Assembly: GCF_018131015.1 (NCBI RefSeq)
Contig: NZ_JAFCJJ010000013.1
Location: 140,428-204,427 of the forward strand
Source: Bradyrhizobium diazoefficiens
Lineage (GTDB): Bacteria > Pseudomonadota > Alphaproteobacteria > Rhizobiales > Xanthobacteraceae
Length of the DNA stretch: 64,000 nt
Reading direction: 5' to 3'
Made by a program: the position numbers and the translations under genes. Of this stretch, positions 19,482 to 28,335 are shown in pieces (the stretch's first letter is position 1; every line of letters starts with the position of its first letter). The notes beneath the pieces were generated by a model. The model worked only from the letters and a program-made list of their open reading frames with translations, made no database searches and was not told the origin of the DNA.

Positions 19482-20381
19482 TCAGACTCCCACCAGCAGC
19501 GCCACACCGGCCACGATCAGCACGATTCCAAGAATCTCGCGCGGCGCGATGGGCTGCTTGAACGAGTAATACGCTACGGCTTGTGCAAACAATACCTCGA
19601 CCAAAGCGAGCGTGCGGACATTGGCGGCTGCCGTCAGTGCAAAGGCCAGGAACCAGAACTGCGAAGCGAAGGCGCCCATGAAGCCGGCGAGCATCGACGG
19701 CTTCCACAATCCCAAAATCGCCTGCAGCACCTTCGGCGCGCGCCAGAGCAGATAGACCGTCAGGATCAGCGTCTGCACGAACAGGCCGAGCACCAGCGTG
19801 AACGAGGCTGCGGTCACGAAGGAGACGCCGGGGACGTTGATGATCGCGCCGCGAAAACCGACCGCGGACAGCGCGAATGCCGCCGCAGCAACGAGGCCGA
19901 TGACGGTCGGCTTCAATTCGGCAAAGCTTCTTTCGCCGCCGGGCCTGAGCGCGGTGATGACGACCCCGATCGTCGCGATCAGGATCGCCAGCACCTTGAG
20001 CCAGGTAAGATGATCGCCAAGGAAGACGAAGCCGAAGATCGCGGTCTGGATCGCCTCGGTCTTCAGGTACGCCGTCGTTACCACGAAGGAGCGGTCGTTC
20101 ATGGCGAGCAGCATCAGTCCGGTCGCGACGATCTGGCTGAGCGCGCCCAGCAGCAGCCACGGCCAGAACACGGACGGCGGCATGCCGATATGATCGCCGG
20201 TCGCGGCCAGCACCACGCCGAGAAACACAAGCGAGAACGGAAAGCCGAACAGGAAGCGGATATTGGTCGCGCCCCATGTCCCCAGCGGCTTGGTCAACGA
20301 CCGCTGCATTGCATTGCGCGCGACCTGGCCGAGCGCTGCGGTGACGGTGAAGGGAATCCAGAGGCTGGCGATGGTGAGCAT
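19482..20381 (-). CDS. EamA-family drug/metabolite transporter
   Basis: Inner-membrane carrier of 299 residues with ten predicted hydrophobic segments arranged as two EamA repeats (about 5-140 and 155-295). The first repeat ends in LAILIATIGVVITALRP and the second in LGIVLIVAGVALLVGV, the usual repeat-end pattern. ATG 20381 starts directly before the first membrane segment; an upstream in-frame ATG at 20450 adds 23 unlikely residues. The substrate is unknown. It converges on the DUF1178 gene and its upstream gap contains the 116-base palindromic repeat. Confidence 0.85.
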   Translation of the reverse strand: MLTIASLWIPFTVTAALGQVARNAMQRSLTKPLGTWGATNIRFLFGFPFSLVFLGVVLAATGDHIGMPPSVFWPWLLLGALSQIVATGLMLLAMNDRSFVVTTAYLKTEAIQTAIFGFVFLGDHLTWLKVLAILIATIGVVITALRPGGERSFAELKPTVIGLVAAAAFALSAVGFRGAIINVPGVSFVTAASFTLVLGLFVQTLILTVYLLWRAPKVLQAILGLWKPSMLAGFMGAFASQFWFLAFALTAAANVRTLALVEVLFAQAVAYYSFKQPIAPREILGIVLIVAGVALLVGV

Positions 20382-20492
20382 GGGGGTGGGGGTGGCTAGT
20401 GCAGGAGAGATCGCGCCAACCTGCAAGCTGAAGCCCGCGCGGTCAACCACAGGGATGTCATGGGAGCGATGCCCGCGCTACACCTCAGTGTT

Positions 20493-20608
20493 GTCCCGGC
20501 GAAGGCCGGGACCCATAACCCCAGGGAGAAGTTGTGGAGCGTGGCCGCCAACTCCGAGTCTTCGCCAAACTAAATCCTGTGGCTATGGGTCCCGGCCTTC
20601 GCCGGGAC
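20493..20608. repeat. 116-base palindromic repeat, copy A
   Basis: Perfect 25-base inverted terminal arms (20493-20517 and 20584-20608); each arm is itself a hairpin with GTCCCGGC GAAG GCCGGGAC. The 66-base interior matches the reverse complement of the interior of the element at 60730-60845, and both elements are exactly 116 bases. It behaves like a mobile palindromic repeat of the genome. Confidence 0.8.
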
Positions 20609-20637
20609 GACGCTGAATGCGTGAGGGCAGCCTCGCC

Positions 20638-21411
20638 TCACACCATGGCTTCCGCCACCACCATGTAGTTGACGTCCATGTCCGACGAGAGGCTCCATTT
20701 GTCGGCGAAGGGCGAGTAGACGACGCCGGTCTGCTCGGTGATGACGAGGCGGTTGTCGAGGAGATATCTGGTCAGCTCGTCCGGGGTGACGAACTTGTTC
20801 CACTCGTGAGTGCCGCGCGGCAGCCAGCGCAGCACATATTCGGCGCCGACGATGGCGAGCGCAAAGCTCTTCCAGTTCCTGTTGAGCGTCGACACCACCA
20901 TGAGGCTGTCCGGCTTCAGCATCGCGGCGCAGCGCTTCAGGAACATGCCGACGTCGGTGACGTGCTCGACCACCTCCATCGCCAGCACGATGTCGAAGCG
21001 CTCGCGCGGATCGATCTCCTCCACCGTGGTGCAGCGATAGTCGATCGACAGATGGCCCTTGTCGGCATGCAGCTTTGCCGCCGCGATGTTGCTCGCCGAC
21101 GGATCGACGCCGATGACCTGCGCGCCGAGCCGCGACAGCGGTTCGCACAACAGGCCGGCGCCGCAGCCGATGTCGAGCACGCGCAGGCCGGCGAGGCAGT
21201 TGAGGCTGCGGACATTGCGCTCGAACTTGCGGCAGGCGGCGTCGCGGATATAGCCGAGCCGCAGCGGATTGATCCGGTGCAGCGGCGCCATCTTGCCGTT
21301 GGGGTCCCACCACTCGGCGGAGAGTTTCGAGAATTTTGCGATCTCGGCGGCGTCGACGGTCGAGCCGGGCCGGCTGCTGGCGGGTTCGGAGGTGTTTTGC
21401 TGCATGCTCAT
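20638..21411 (-). CDS. ubiG: Ubiquinone biosynthesis O-methyltransferase UbiG
   Basis: SAM-dependent enzyme of 257 residues that performs both O-methylations of ubiquinone synthesis at the membrane surface. SAM motif I is VLDIGCGAGLLCEPLSRLGAQVIGVDPS at about residues 78-105. UbiG signatures are SAEWWDPNGKMAPLHRINPLR near the N-terminus, VLAMEVVEHVTDVGMFLK in the core, and KFVTPDELTRYL near the end. The N-terminal MSMQQNTSEPASSRP is polar and variable. A second ATG two codons in is equally possible. The 256-base gap to the next gene on the left holds the 116-base repeat. Confidence 0.95.
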   Translation of the reverse strand: MSMQQNTSEPASSRPGSTVDAAEIAKFSKLSAEWWDPNGKMAPLHRINPLRLGYIRDAACRKFERNVRSLNCLAGLRVLDIGCGAGLLCEPLSRLGAQVIGVDPSASNIAAAKLHADKGHLSIDYRCTTVEEIDPRERFDIVLAMEVVEHVTDVGMFLKRCAAMLKPDSLMVVSTLNRNWKSFALAIVGAEYVLRWLPRGTHEWNKFVTPDELTRYLLDNRLVITEQTGVVYSPFADKWSLSSDMDVNYMVVAEAMV

Positions 21412-21425
21412 CGATAAGCGCGGTC

Positions 21426-21893
21426 CTACCGCGTGGTGATCGAACTGCGGAAGGCGAGCGGCGAGGCGATCGTCCTGATGGTTTCGCGGCCCTCGCCGAC
21501 GCCGTTGATGGTCACGTCGCCGTAGTTGAGAATCCGTCCAAGAATGCTCTGGTTGACATCAACGCTCTCCACCTTGTCCAGCGCCATTTCGAAGGTGCGG
21601 CGCTTGATGAACCCGGTCTTGTGCACAACCCGCAGGTTGGTCACGTCGGTCTCGGTGGTGAAGCGGTGGAACCAGCCCCGCACGGCCCAGTACATGGCCG
21701 CCAGCGTGATCAGCCCGGAGCCGAACAGGCACAGGATCGTGACGCTGTAGACTCCGCTCTGCCCGGAGACCGCAAACAGCCCCAGGGCGACGATCCAGGC
21801 CAGAATGGCCGGCAAATAGAAGATCCAGTGCGCGTTGGTCGAATACAGCACCCGCTCGCCGGGTTGCAGGATCTCGTCGATATAGCGCGCCAT
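21426..21893 (-). CDS. Membrane protein with bacterial PH domain (bPH2)
   Basis: Protein of 155 residues. Two hydrophobic segments at about 23-43 (WIFYLPAILAWIVALGLFAV) and 49-72 are followed by a bPH2 beta-sandwich: TTETDVTNLRVVHKTGFIKRRTFEMALDKVESVDVNQSILGRILNYGDVTINGVGEG. The N-terminal YIDEILQPGERVLYSTNAHW is also typical for this group. The PH part should face the cytoplasm. Function unknown. It lies 14 bases upstream of ubiG on the same strand and divergent from lysC; the pair probably shares one transcript. Confidence 0.88.
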   Translation of the reverse strand: MARYIDEILQPGERVLYSTNAHWIFYLPAILAWIVALGLFAVSGQSGVYSVTILCLFGSGLITLAAMYWAVRGWFHRFTTETDVTNLRVVHKTGFIKRRTFEMALDKVESVDVNQSILGRILNYGDVTINGVGEGRETIRTIASPLAFRSSITTR

Positions 21894-22074
21894 GATCTCG
21901 GTTAACCCATACCCCCGGGCCTGACCTCGGGGCTGGCCTTGAGCCCAACCCTGGGCCCTGCCCCCCGCAGGAACCCGCTTGCCCCCGGCCCCGCCGCTCT
22001 GTATACGCGCGGTCGGTGGCCGCGCCGCGCGGGGCTCACCTTACTGATCCTTATGAAGGAATGCACGCGTCGTC

Positions 22075-23331
22075 ATGAGCCGCCTCGTGATGAAATTCGG
22101 CGGCACGTCCGTCGCCAACATCGAACGTATCCGCAACGTCGCACGCCACGTGAAGCGTGAGGTCGACGCCGGCCACGAGGTGGCCGTGGTCGTCTCCGCG
22201 ATGTCGGGCAAGACCAACGAGCTGGTGGCCTGGTGCACAGAGGCCTCGCCGATGCACGACGCGCGCGAATACGACGCCGTGGTCGCCTCCGGCGAACAGG
22301 TCACCTCGGGCCTGCTCGCCATCGTGCTGCAGGGCATGGGCATCCAGGCCCGTTCCTGGCAGGGCTGGCAGATCCCGATCAAGACCAGCGACGCCCATGC
22401 CTCGGCCCGGATCGAGGCCATCGACGGCACCGAGATCATCAGCCGTTTCAAGGAGCGCAAGGAAGTCGCCGTCGTCGCCGGCTTCCAGGGCATCGACCCC
22501 AAGACCAACCGCATCACCACGCTCGGCCGCGGCGGCTCTGACACCTCGGCGGTCGCGATCGCCGCCGCCATCAAGGCGGACCGTTGCGACATCTACACCG
22601 ACGTCGACGGCGTCTACACCACCGACCCGCGAATCGTGCCGAAGGCGAAGAGGCTCGACAAGATCGCGTTCGAGGACATGCTCGAGCTGGCCTCCCAGGG
22701 CGCGAAAGTACTGCAGGTGCGCTCGGTGGAACTCGGCATGGTCCACAACATGCCGATCTTCGTCCGCTCGAGTTTCGACAAGCCCGAGGACATCGACCCG
22801 CATGCCAACCAGCCGCCCGGCACGCTGATCTGCAGCGAGGAGGAGATCATGGAAAGCCACGTCGTCACCGGCATCGCCTTTTCGAAGGACGAGGCCCAGA
22901 TCTCGGTGCGCCAGATCGAGGACAAGCCCGGCGTGGCCGCGTCGATCTTCGGACCGCTCGCGGATGCCAACATCAACGTCGACATGATCGTGCAGAACGT
23001 CTCCGAGGACGGCAAGACCACCGACCTCACCTTCACGGTGCCGGCGGCCGACTACGCCCGGGCCAAGGACACCATCACCGCGGCCAAGGCCAAGATCGGC
23101 TATGCGCGGCTCGACACCGCCTCCGACGTCGCCAAGATTTCGGTGATCGGCAGCGGCATGCGCAGCCATGCCGGCGTCGCCGCCCAGGCGTTCTCGGCGC
23201 TTGCCGGACGGAATATCAACATCCGGGCCATTACAACCTCCGAGATCAAATTCTCGGTTTTGATCGACACCGCCTATACCGAGCTTGCGGTGCGCACGCT
23301 GCATACGCTCTACGGCCTCGATCAGGCCTGA
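22075..23331 (+). CDS. lysC: Aspartokinase LysC
   Basis: Phosphorylates aspartate in the first step toward lysine, threonine and methionine. The 418 residues comprise the amino-acid kinase domain (MKFGGTSVAN at 6-15; GRGGSDTSAVAIAAAI near 150; DVDGVYTTDPRIVP near 180) followed by two C-terminal ACT domains from about residue 265 (GVAASIFGPLADANINVDMIVQN and KISVIGSGMRSHAGVAAQAFSAL), which would bind the feedback amino acids. GAAGGA lies about 13 bases upstream of the ATG. A hairpin sits immediately after the stop. The gene precedes ptsP, a conserved alphaproteobacterial order. Confidence 0.97.
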   Translation: MSRLVMKFGGTSVANIERIRNVARHVKREVDAGHEVAVVVSAMSGKTNELVAWCTEASPMHDAREYDAVVASGEQVTSGLLAIVLQGMGIQARSWQGWQIPIKTSDAHASARIEAIDGTEIISRFKERKEVAVVAGFQGIDPKTNRITTLGRGGSDTSAVAIAAAIKADRCDIYTDVDGVYTTDPRIVPKAKRLDKIAFEDMLELASQGAKVLQVRSVELGMVHNMPIFVRSSFDKPEDIDPHANQPPGTLICSEEEIMESHVVTGIAFSKDEAQISVRQIEDKPGVAASIFGPLADANINVDMIVQNVSEDGKTTDLTFTVPAADYARAKDTITAAKAKIGYARLDTASDVAKISVIGSGMRSHAGVAAQAFSALAGRNINIRAITTSEIKFSVLIDTAYTELAVRTLHTLYGLDQA

Positions 23332-23332
23332 A

Positions 23333-23350
23333 GCGCGACCTTCGTCGCGC
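23333..23350 (+). terminator. Hairpin directly after lysC
   Basis: GCGCGAC (23333-23339) pairs with GTCGCGC (23344-23350) around CTTC, one base after the lysC stop. A mildly T-rich stretch (ATTAGATTGTTGTT) follows rather than a clean T-run, so it may be a weak terminator or a 3'-end stabiliser. Confidence 0.4.
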
Positions 23351-23369
23351 ATTAGATTGTTGTTAGAGA

Positions 23370-23410
23370 ATGGTCTTTCCGGAAAACCGCGTCGCACTTT
23401 TCCGGACCAT
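23370..23410. repeat. Imperfect palindromic repeat upstream of ptsP
   Basis: ATGGTC..TCCGGAAAA (from 23370) pairs with TTTTCCGGACCAT (23398-23410), with two extra bases in the left arm. The core TTTCCGGAAAACCGCG...CACTTTTCCGGA resembles a repeat I recognise from many Rhizobiales intergenic regions. Confidence 0.55.
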
Positions 23411-23441
23411 GCTTGGACGAATTTTCTCTTAGCGGCCGCAG

Positions 23442-23473
23442 CAAACGCGAAGGTGTCCACACTTTCGCGTTTG
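23442..23473 (+). promoter_or_regulatory. Strong hairpin in ptsP leader
   Basis: Fourteen-base arms (23442-23455 and 23460-23473) with a single mismatch around a TCCA loop, 210 bases before ptsP. With two other hairpins it fills most of the 352-base gene-free gap; a leader attenuator or repeat are both possible. No T-run follows directly. Confidence 0.45.
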
Positions 23474-23683
23474 GCAGGCGTTTTGCTTGGCAAAACAAGC
23501 CCCAATTCGCTATACGGCGGACAGGGTGGGCTGCCACCAACTGTATCCCAGTTCGGGCCGCTGATTCGGTGCAAGCGGGAGTTTGCGCCTGCGCCGGACG
23601 AACAATTTGGTTGTTTTTCTGGAATTTTGGGCCAGCCGCCGGCCGATACCGCCGGGCCGGCAGACGGAGGAGATTGACGGTTC

Positions 23684-25951
23684 ATGCGGAGCGCGTCGGG
23701 AGGTCCCCGCGTCTTGTTGAGACGGCTCCGCGAAACCATGGCGGAGCAGGTCTCGGCCCAGGAGCGGCTGGACAAGATCGTGGTGCTGATCGCCGCCAAC
23801 ATGGTGGCTGAGGTCTGCTCGGTCTACGTGCTGCGCGTCGACAACACGCTCGAACTCTACGCCACCGAAGGCCTCAACCGCGAGGCCGTGCACCATACCG
23901 TGCTGAGCGCCCATGAGGGCCTGGTCGGCCTCGTCGCGAGCGAGGCGACGCCGCTGAACCTCAGCGACGCGCAGAGCCACCCCGCCTTCTCGTTCCGCCC
24001 CGAGACCGGCGAAGAAATATATCACTCCTTCCTCGGCGTGCCGGTCCTGCGCGCCGGCAACACGCTCGGCGTGCTGGTGGTGCAGAACCGCGCCAAGCGC
24101 AACTATGTCGAGGAAGAACTCGAGGCGCTGCAGACCACCGCGATGGTGCTCGCCGAGCTGATCGCGTCCGGCGAATTGTCCGCGCTGGCCCCGCCGGGCA
24201 TGGAGCCGGCCGCGCGCCACTCCGCGCAGAAGGTCGGCGCCATCCTGTCGGAAGGCATCGCGCTCGGCCATGTCGTGCTGCACGAGCCCCGCGTCGTCAT
24301 CAAGGACTACATCGCCGAGGACCTGCCGAAGGAGATCAAGCGGCTCGACACCGCGCTCGCCAAGCTGCGCGCCGATCTCGACCGCATGCTGGAGCGCGGC
24401 GACGTCGCCGAGGGCGGCGAGCATCGCGACGTGCTCGAGGCCTACCGCATGTTCGCCAACGACCAGGGCTGGTCGCACAAGCTGCACGAGGCGGTTGCCA
24501 CCGGCCTCACCGCGGAGGCCGCCGTCGAGCGCGTGCAGTCCGACACCCGCGCGCGCATGCTGCGCTCGACCGATCCCTATTTGCGCGACCGCCTGCACGA
24601 TCTGGAGGATCTCGGCTACCGCCTGATGCGGCAGCTCGTCGGCCAGGACCACGCGCCGTCACGCGAGCAACTCCCCGACAACGCCATCGTCATCGCGCGC
24701 GCGATGGGACCGGCGGCGCTGCTCGACTACGACCGCAAGCGCCTGCGCGGCATCGTGCTGGAGGAAGGCACCGCCAATTCCCACGTCTCGATCGTGGCGC
24801 GCGCGCTCGGCATTCCCGCCGTCGGCGAGGTGCCGAACGCGCCCGGCATCGCCGATCCCGGCGACGCCATCATCGTCGACGGCACCTCGGGCCAGATCTA
24901 TGTCCGGCCCTCGCAGGAAATCGAAGCCGCCTTTGCCGAGCGCGTGCGCTTCCGCGCCCGCCGCCAGGCACAGTACCTCGCGCTGCGCGACCGGCCCTGC
25001 GTCACCAAAGACGGCGAGAAGGTCGAGCTCCTGATCAACGCCGGCCTTGCCATCGACCTGCCGCACATCGAGGACACCGGCAGCGCCGGCATCGGCCTGT
25101 TCCGCACCGAGCTGCAGTTCATGGTCGGCCAGAGCCTGCCGCGCACCAGTGACCAGCTCGCGCTCTACCGCGCCGTGCTGGACGCCGCGGGCCACAAGCC
25201 CGTCACCTTCCGCACCCTCGACATCGGCGGCGACAAGGCGCTGCCCTACATGGAAACCGTGATCGAGGAGAACCCCGCACTCGGCTGGCGCGCGATCCGG
25301 CTCGGGCTCGACCGTCCCGGCCTGCTGCGCGGGCAGATTCGCGCGCTGCTCCGCGCCGGCGGCGGCCGCGCGCTGCGCATCATGTTCCCGATGATCTCGG
25401 AGGTCGCCGAGTTCGACGCCGCGAAAGCGCTGGTCGAACGCGAGCTCACCTATCTGCGCCAGCACGGCCACACACTGCCGGAGCGCATCGACATCGGCAC
25501 CATGGTCGAGGTGCCGGCGCTGCTCTATCAGCTCGACGAGCTGCTCAAGCGGGTCGACTTCATCTCGGTCGGCTCCAACGATTTGTTCCAGTTCCTGTTC
25601 GCAGTCGACCGCGGCAATGCCAAGGTTTCGGAACGGTTCGACACCATATCGGCGCCGATCCTGCGCGCGCTGCGCGACATCGCGCGCAAGTCGCAGGCCG
25701 CGAAGAAATCGCTCTCGCTGTGCGGCGAGATGGCGTCGAAGCCGATCGGCGCACTGGCGCTGATCGCGCTGGGCTACCGCTCGTTGTCGCTGTCGGCGAC
25801 CGCGCTCGGCCCGGTCAAGGCCATGGTGATCGACCTCGATGCGAAGAAGGCCGAAGCGATGCTCGGCCCGCTCCTGGACGCGCCGGCCGGCAGCGTCTCG
25901 ATCCGGCAGAAGCTGACGGAATTTGCCGAAGCCGAAGGCCTGGCCTTGTAG
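23684..25951 (+). CDS. ptsP: PEP-protein phosphotransferase PtsP (enzyme I-Ntr)
   Basis: First phosphoryl carrier of the nitrogen-related PTS; moves phosphate from PEP to NPr. Of 755 residues, about 15-165 form an N-terminal GAF domain (EVCSVYVLRVDNTLELYATEGLN), which in other species senses glutamine. The phosphohistidine domain follows with His367 in GTANSHVSIVARALGIPAVG, then the PEP-binding barrel with FRTELQFM, IGTMVEVPALLY, ISVGSNDLFQF and the catalytic LCGEMASKPIG. A GGAGGAG site lies about 12 bases before the ATG. The 58-base gap to prfA suggests cotranscription. No NPr or EIIA gene is in view. Confidence 0.96.
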   Translation: MRSASGGPRVLLRRLRETMAEQVSAQERLDKIVVLIAANMVAEVCSVYVLRVDNTLELYATEGLNREAVHHTVLSAHEGLVGLVASEATPLNLSDAQSHPAFSFRPETGEEIYHSFLGVPVLRAGNTLGVLVVQNRAKRNYVEEELEALQTTAMVLAELIASGELSALAPPGMEPAARHSAQKVGAILSEGIALGHVVLHEPRVVIKDYIAEDLPKEIKRLDTALAKLRADLDRMLERGDVAEGGEHRDVLEAYRMFANDQGWSHKLHEAVATGLTAEAAVERVQSDTRARMLRSTDPYLRDRLHDLEDLGYRLMRQLVGQDHAPSREQLPDNAIVIARAMGPAALLDYDRKRLRGIVLEEGTANSHVSIVARALGIPAVGEVPNAPGIADPGDAIIVDGTSGQIYVRPSQEIEAAFAERVRFRARRQAQYLALRDRPCVTKDGEKVELLINAGLAIDLPHIEDTGSAGIGLFRTELQFMVGQSLPRTSDQLALYRAVLDAAGHKPVTFRTLDIGGDKALPYMETVIEENPALGWRAIRLGLDRPGLLRGQIRALLRAGGGRALRIMFPMISEVAEFDAAKALVERELTYLRQHGHTLPERIDIGTMVEVPALLYQLDELLKRVDFISVGSNDLFQFLFAVDRGNAKVSERFDTISAPILRALRDIARKSQAAKKSLSLCGEMASKPIGALALIALGYRSLSLSATALGPVKAMVIDLDAKKAEAMLGPLLDAPAGSVSIRQKLTEFAEAEGLAL

Positions 25952-26009
25952 CGGGCCGGTCGCCGTTTCCCCGCCCGCTTCGCCTCCTTCCGCACAAAAG
26001 ACTGAACCG

Positions 26010-27095
26010 ATGTCGTCACTCCCTGAAGCCAAACTGGACGTCCTGCTCGCCCATCACGCCTCGCTCGAAGCCGAATCGCTCGGGCAGCTCGCCTCCGAAC
26101 GCTACGTGCAGATCACGCGCGAGCTCGCCGAGATCACCCCGCTGATCGAGGCGGTGAAGGCCTATCGTTCGGCCGTGAAAGAGCTCGCCGACACCGAGGC
26201 GCTGATCGCCGATGCCGCGACGGATGCCGAGATGCGCGGCATGGCGGAAGCCGAGCGCGATGAGCTCAATCCGAGGATCGAGGAGCTGGTCCAGAAGATC
26301 CGCGTCGCGCTGCTGCCCAAGGACGCCATGGACGACCGCAACGTCGTGCTGGAAATCCGCGCCGGCACCGGCGGCGACGAGGCCTCGCTGTTTGCCGGCG
26401 ACCTGTTCCGGATGTACGAGCGCTTCGCTGCCTTGCAGGGCTGGAAGGTTGAGGTGATCTCGGCGAGCGAGGGCACGGTCGGCGGCTACAAGGAAATCAT
26501 CGCGGAGGTGCAGGGCCGCGGCGCGTTCTCGAAACTGAAGTTCGAGTCCGGCGTGCACCGGGTGCAGCGCGTGCCCGACACCGAGACGCAAGGGCGCATC
26601 CACACTTCGGCGGCGACGGTGGCCGTGCTGCCCGAGGTCGAGGACGTCGACGTCGACATCAAGAACGAGGATCTGCGCATCGAGACCATGCGGGCGCAAG
26701 GCGCGGGCGGCCAGCACGTCAACAAGACGGAATCGGCGATCCGCATCACCCACATCCCGACCGGGATCGTGGTGATGATGCAGGACAGCCGCTCGCAGCA
26801 CAAGAACCGCGCCTCCGCGATGAACATCCTGCGCTCGCGCATCTATGATGCCGAACGGCAGCGCATGGACGCCGCACGCTCGGCCGACCGCAAGGAGAAG
26901 GTCGGCTCCGGCGACCGCAGCGAGCGCATCCGCACCTACAATTTCCCGCAAGGCCGCGTCACCGACCACCGCATCAATCTGACGCTGTACAAGCTGCCGC
27001 AGGTGATCGCGGGCGAAGCGCTCGGCGAGCTGGTCGAGGCGCTGACCACCGAGCACCAGGCCGCCCAGCTCGCTGCGCAGGGCGCCGCGGCGTAA
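26010..27095 (+). CDS. prfA: Peptide chain release factor 1
   Basis: Reads UAA and UAG stop codons and triggers peptide release. 361 residues, standard length. The GGQ catalytic motif is at 233-235 in RAQGAGGQHVNKTES, and the codon-recognition PxT motif is PDT in RVPDTETQGRIHTS, which marks RF1 rather than RF2. The ATG at 26010 gives the family-standard MSSLPEAKLDVLLAHHASLE; an in-frame ATG at 25923 overlaps the ptsP end and is rejected. Its usual partner prmC, which methylates the GGQ Gln, is not adjacent but about 6.8 kb further on, beyond an ABC-transporter block. Confidence 0.97.
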   Translation: MSSLPEAKLDVLLAHHASLEAESLGQLASERYVQITRELAEITPLIEAVKAYRSAVKELADTEALIADAATDAEMRGMAEAERDELNPRIEELVQKIRVALLPKDAMDDRNVVLEIRAGTGGDEASLFAGDLFRMYERFAALQGWKVEVISASEGTVGGYKEIIAEVQGRGAFSKLKFESGVHRVQRVPDTETQGRIHTSAATVAVLPEVEDVDVDIKNEDLRIETMRAQGAGGQHVNKTESAIRITHIPTGIVVMMQDSRSQHKNRASAMNILRSRIYDAERQRMDAARSADRKEKVGSGDRSERIRTYNFPQGRVTDHRINLTLYKLPQVIAGEALGELVEALTTEHQAAQLAAQGAAA

Positions 27096-27109
27096 CGGGC
27101 GGGCGACGC

Positions 27110-27592
27110 TCAGGCCTCGCCGGGCTCCCCGAACGACTTCAACAGGCGGCCCAATGCCGGGCTCGCGGCACGGCGGAGCTCCTCGAGATTCTTGCGCGAG
27201 AGCGCCTGGAGCTTCTGCTCGCCCTTCCTCGTCAGCTTGAGATGAACGCGCCGGGCGTCGTCCGGATCGGCGACGCGGCCGACCAGCCCGAGCTTGGCCA
27301 GGCGATCGATCAGCTCGACGGCCGAGTGATGGCGGATCAGCAGGAACCGCGCGACGTCGCCGACGGTCGCGGGGCCGGGGCGGACAAAGCCCTTGATGCC
27401 GAGCAGCGCCTGATGCTGCGTCGGCGTCAATCCCTGCTCCGAGGCGGCGGCCTCGCTGAACGCCAGGAAGCTCCGGATCTGGTAGCGAAACTGCGCCAGC
27501 GCCGCATAGTCGGCGTCACGCATCGTGCGGCTGCGTGGGCGCAAGGCGGGTGCCGATGTCCTGGATTGCTGCGCTTGCCTCGCCTGAACCAT
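27110..27592 (-). CDS. MarR-family transcriptional regulator
   Basis: Winged-helix regulator of about 160 residues. The DNA-binding core is LTPTQHQALLGIKGFVRPGPATVGDVARFLLIRHHSAVELIDRLAKLGLVGRVADPDDARRVHLKLT, preceded by a dimerisation helix. The start is uncertain: ATG 27592 has GAGG about ten bases upstream, ATG 27523 starts at MRDADYAALAQFRYQIRSFL, which is the family-like N-terminus, and 27694 is unlikely. It converges on prfA (14-base gap between stops) and is the left end of the block inserted between prfA and prmC. Targets unknown. Confidence 0.85.
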   Translation of the reverse strand: MVQARQAQQSRTSAPALRPRSRTMRDADYAALAQFRYQIRSFLAFSEAAASEQGLTPTQHQALLGIKGFVRPGPATVGDVARFLLIRHHSAVELIDRLAKLGLVGRVADPDDARRVHLKLTRKGEQKLQALSRKNLEELRRAASPALGRLLKSFGEPGEA

Positions 27593-27717
27593 GCCGTGCC
27601 TGCCCACCTCGCCGCCCCGGAAACCGCGGGCAGCCCGGCCAAAAATAGCAAGACGCGCTTCCGGAACCAATCGGGCGCCGCCGCGGATGCACAAATAATG
27701 GAACTCGCGGGACGAGC

Positions 27718-28272
27718 CTATTCGAAGCTCGACAGCAGGATTTTCACCAGGATGACCTGAAACGCGAGCGGGATGCGGACGCTCTTGCGCCGGATCGAGC
27801 GCTGCAGCGCACCGACGATCTCGGCGCTGGTCAGGCTGCCCATCGACGCGCTGGTGATCAACTCAGTCCACATCTGCGACAGCGAACCTCCGGGCCGGAT
27901 CACCGGCTTGATGGTCACGCCGCAGCCCTGCGCCCAGTCGACGATCTCCTGCATGGTGTGGGGACCGCAGTTGCGCGCCGTGGCCAGGCACTCGGCGGTC
28001 AACGCCCGCAACAATGCGCGCGAGGGCGCCCAATTCCCCTTCGGGGGCTGCTCGCCGGTGAGTTCGACCGCGAGCTCCTTGAGGACGTTCTGGGCGCGTA
28101 CGCTGAGTTTCTTCATCGGGCCAGGTGCGCGCTTGGCATGAGTGGAACCGACCGGCGCGCCGCGCCGGCCGGCAGGCCGCGCCGCCTCCTGCCGCTCCGT
28201 CTCCTGCCGCTCCGTCTCCTGCGGCCAGGACCGCCGCTTGCCGACACTCGCCACTATCGTCTGCCGCGCCAT
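27718..28272 (-). CDS. Unknown protein between MarR gene and ABC transporter operon
   Basis: Protein of 184 residues that I do not recognise. The first 50 residues are charged and low-complexity, with a tandem ETERQ-ETERQ encoded by a 15-base direct repeat near 28196-28225. From residue 53 (MKKLSVRAQNVLKELAVEL) the sequence looks like a folded helical domain: SRALLRALTAECLATARNCGPHTMQEIVDWAQGCGVTIKP, then AEIVGALQRSIRRKSVRIPLAFQVILVKILL. ATG 28116 is an alternative start that omits the low-complexity part. It is on the same strand as the MarR gene (125 bases upstream) and divergent from the transporter operon, so a regulatory role is conceivable but unproven. Confidence 0.6.
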   Translation of the reverse strand: MARQTIVASVGKRRSWPQETERQETERQEAARPAGRRGAPVGSTHAKRAPGPMKKLSVRAQNVLKELAVELTGEQPPKGNWAPSRALLRALTAECLATARNCGPHTMQEIVDWAQGCGVTIKPVIRPGGSLSQMWTELITSASMGSLTSAEIVGALQRSIRRKSVRIPLAFQVILVKILLSSFE

Positions 28273-28318
28273 TTCTCTCGCCGAACCCGCCGGTCTTCGT
28301 ACTCACAAAGACTAATAT

Positions 28319-28335
28319 ATATCGTGATCCGATAT
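28319..28335. promoter_or_regulatory. Candidate operator between unknown gene and ABC operon
   Basis: ATATCG (28319-28324) and CGATAT (28330-28335) form a perfect inverted repeat with a 5-base spacer, within an AT-rich island (28310-28360) of an otherwise GC-rich divergent gap. The dimension fits a dimeric repressor site; the nearby MarR protein is one candidate. Confidence 0.4.

Noticed and set aside
22051..23802. Very long reverse-strand open frame (583 codons) opposite lysC
   Set aside because: It is an antisense artefact of high-GC coding DNA. lysC has full domain support and the reverse frame has low-complexity, Arg/Asp-rich content.
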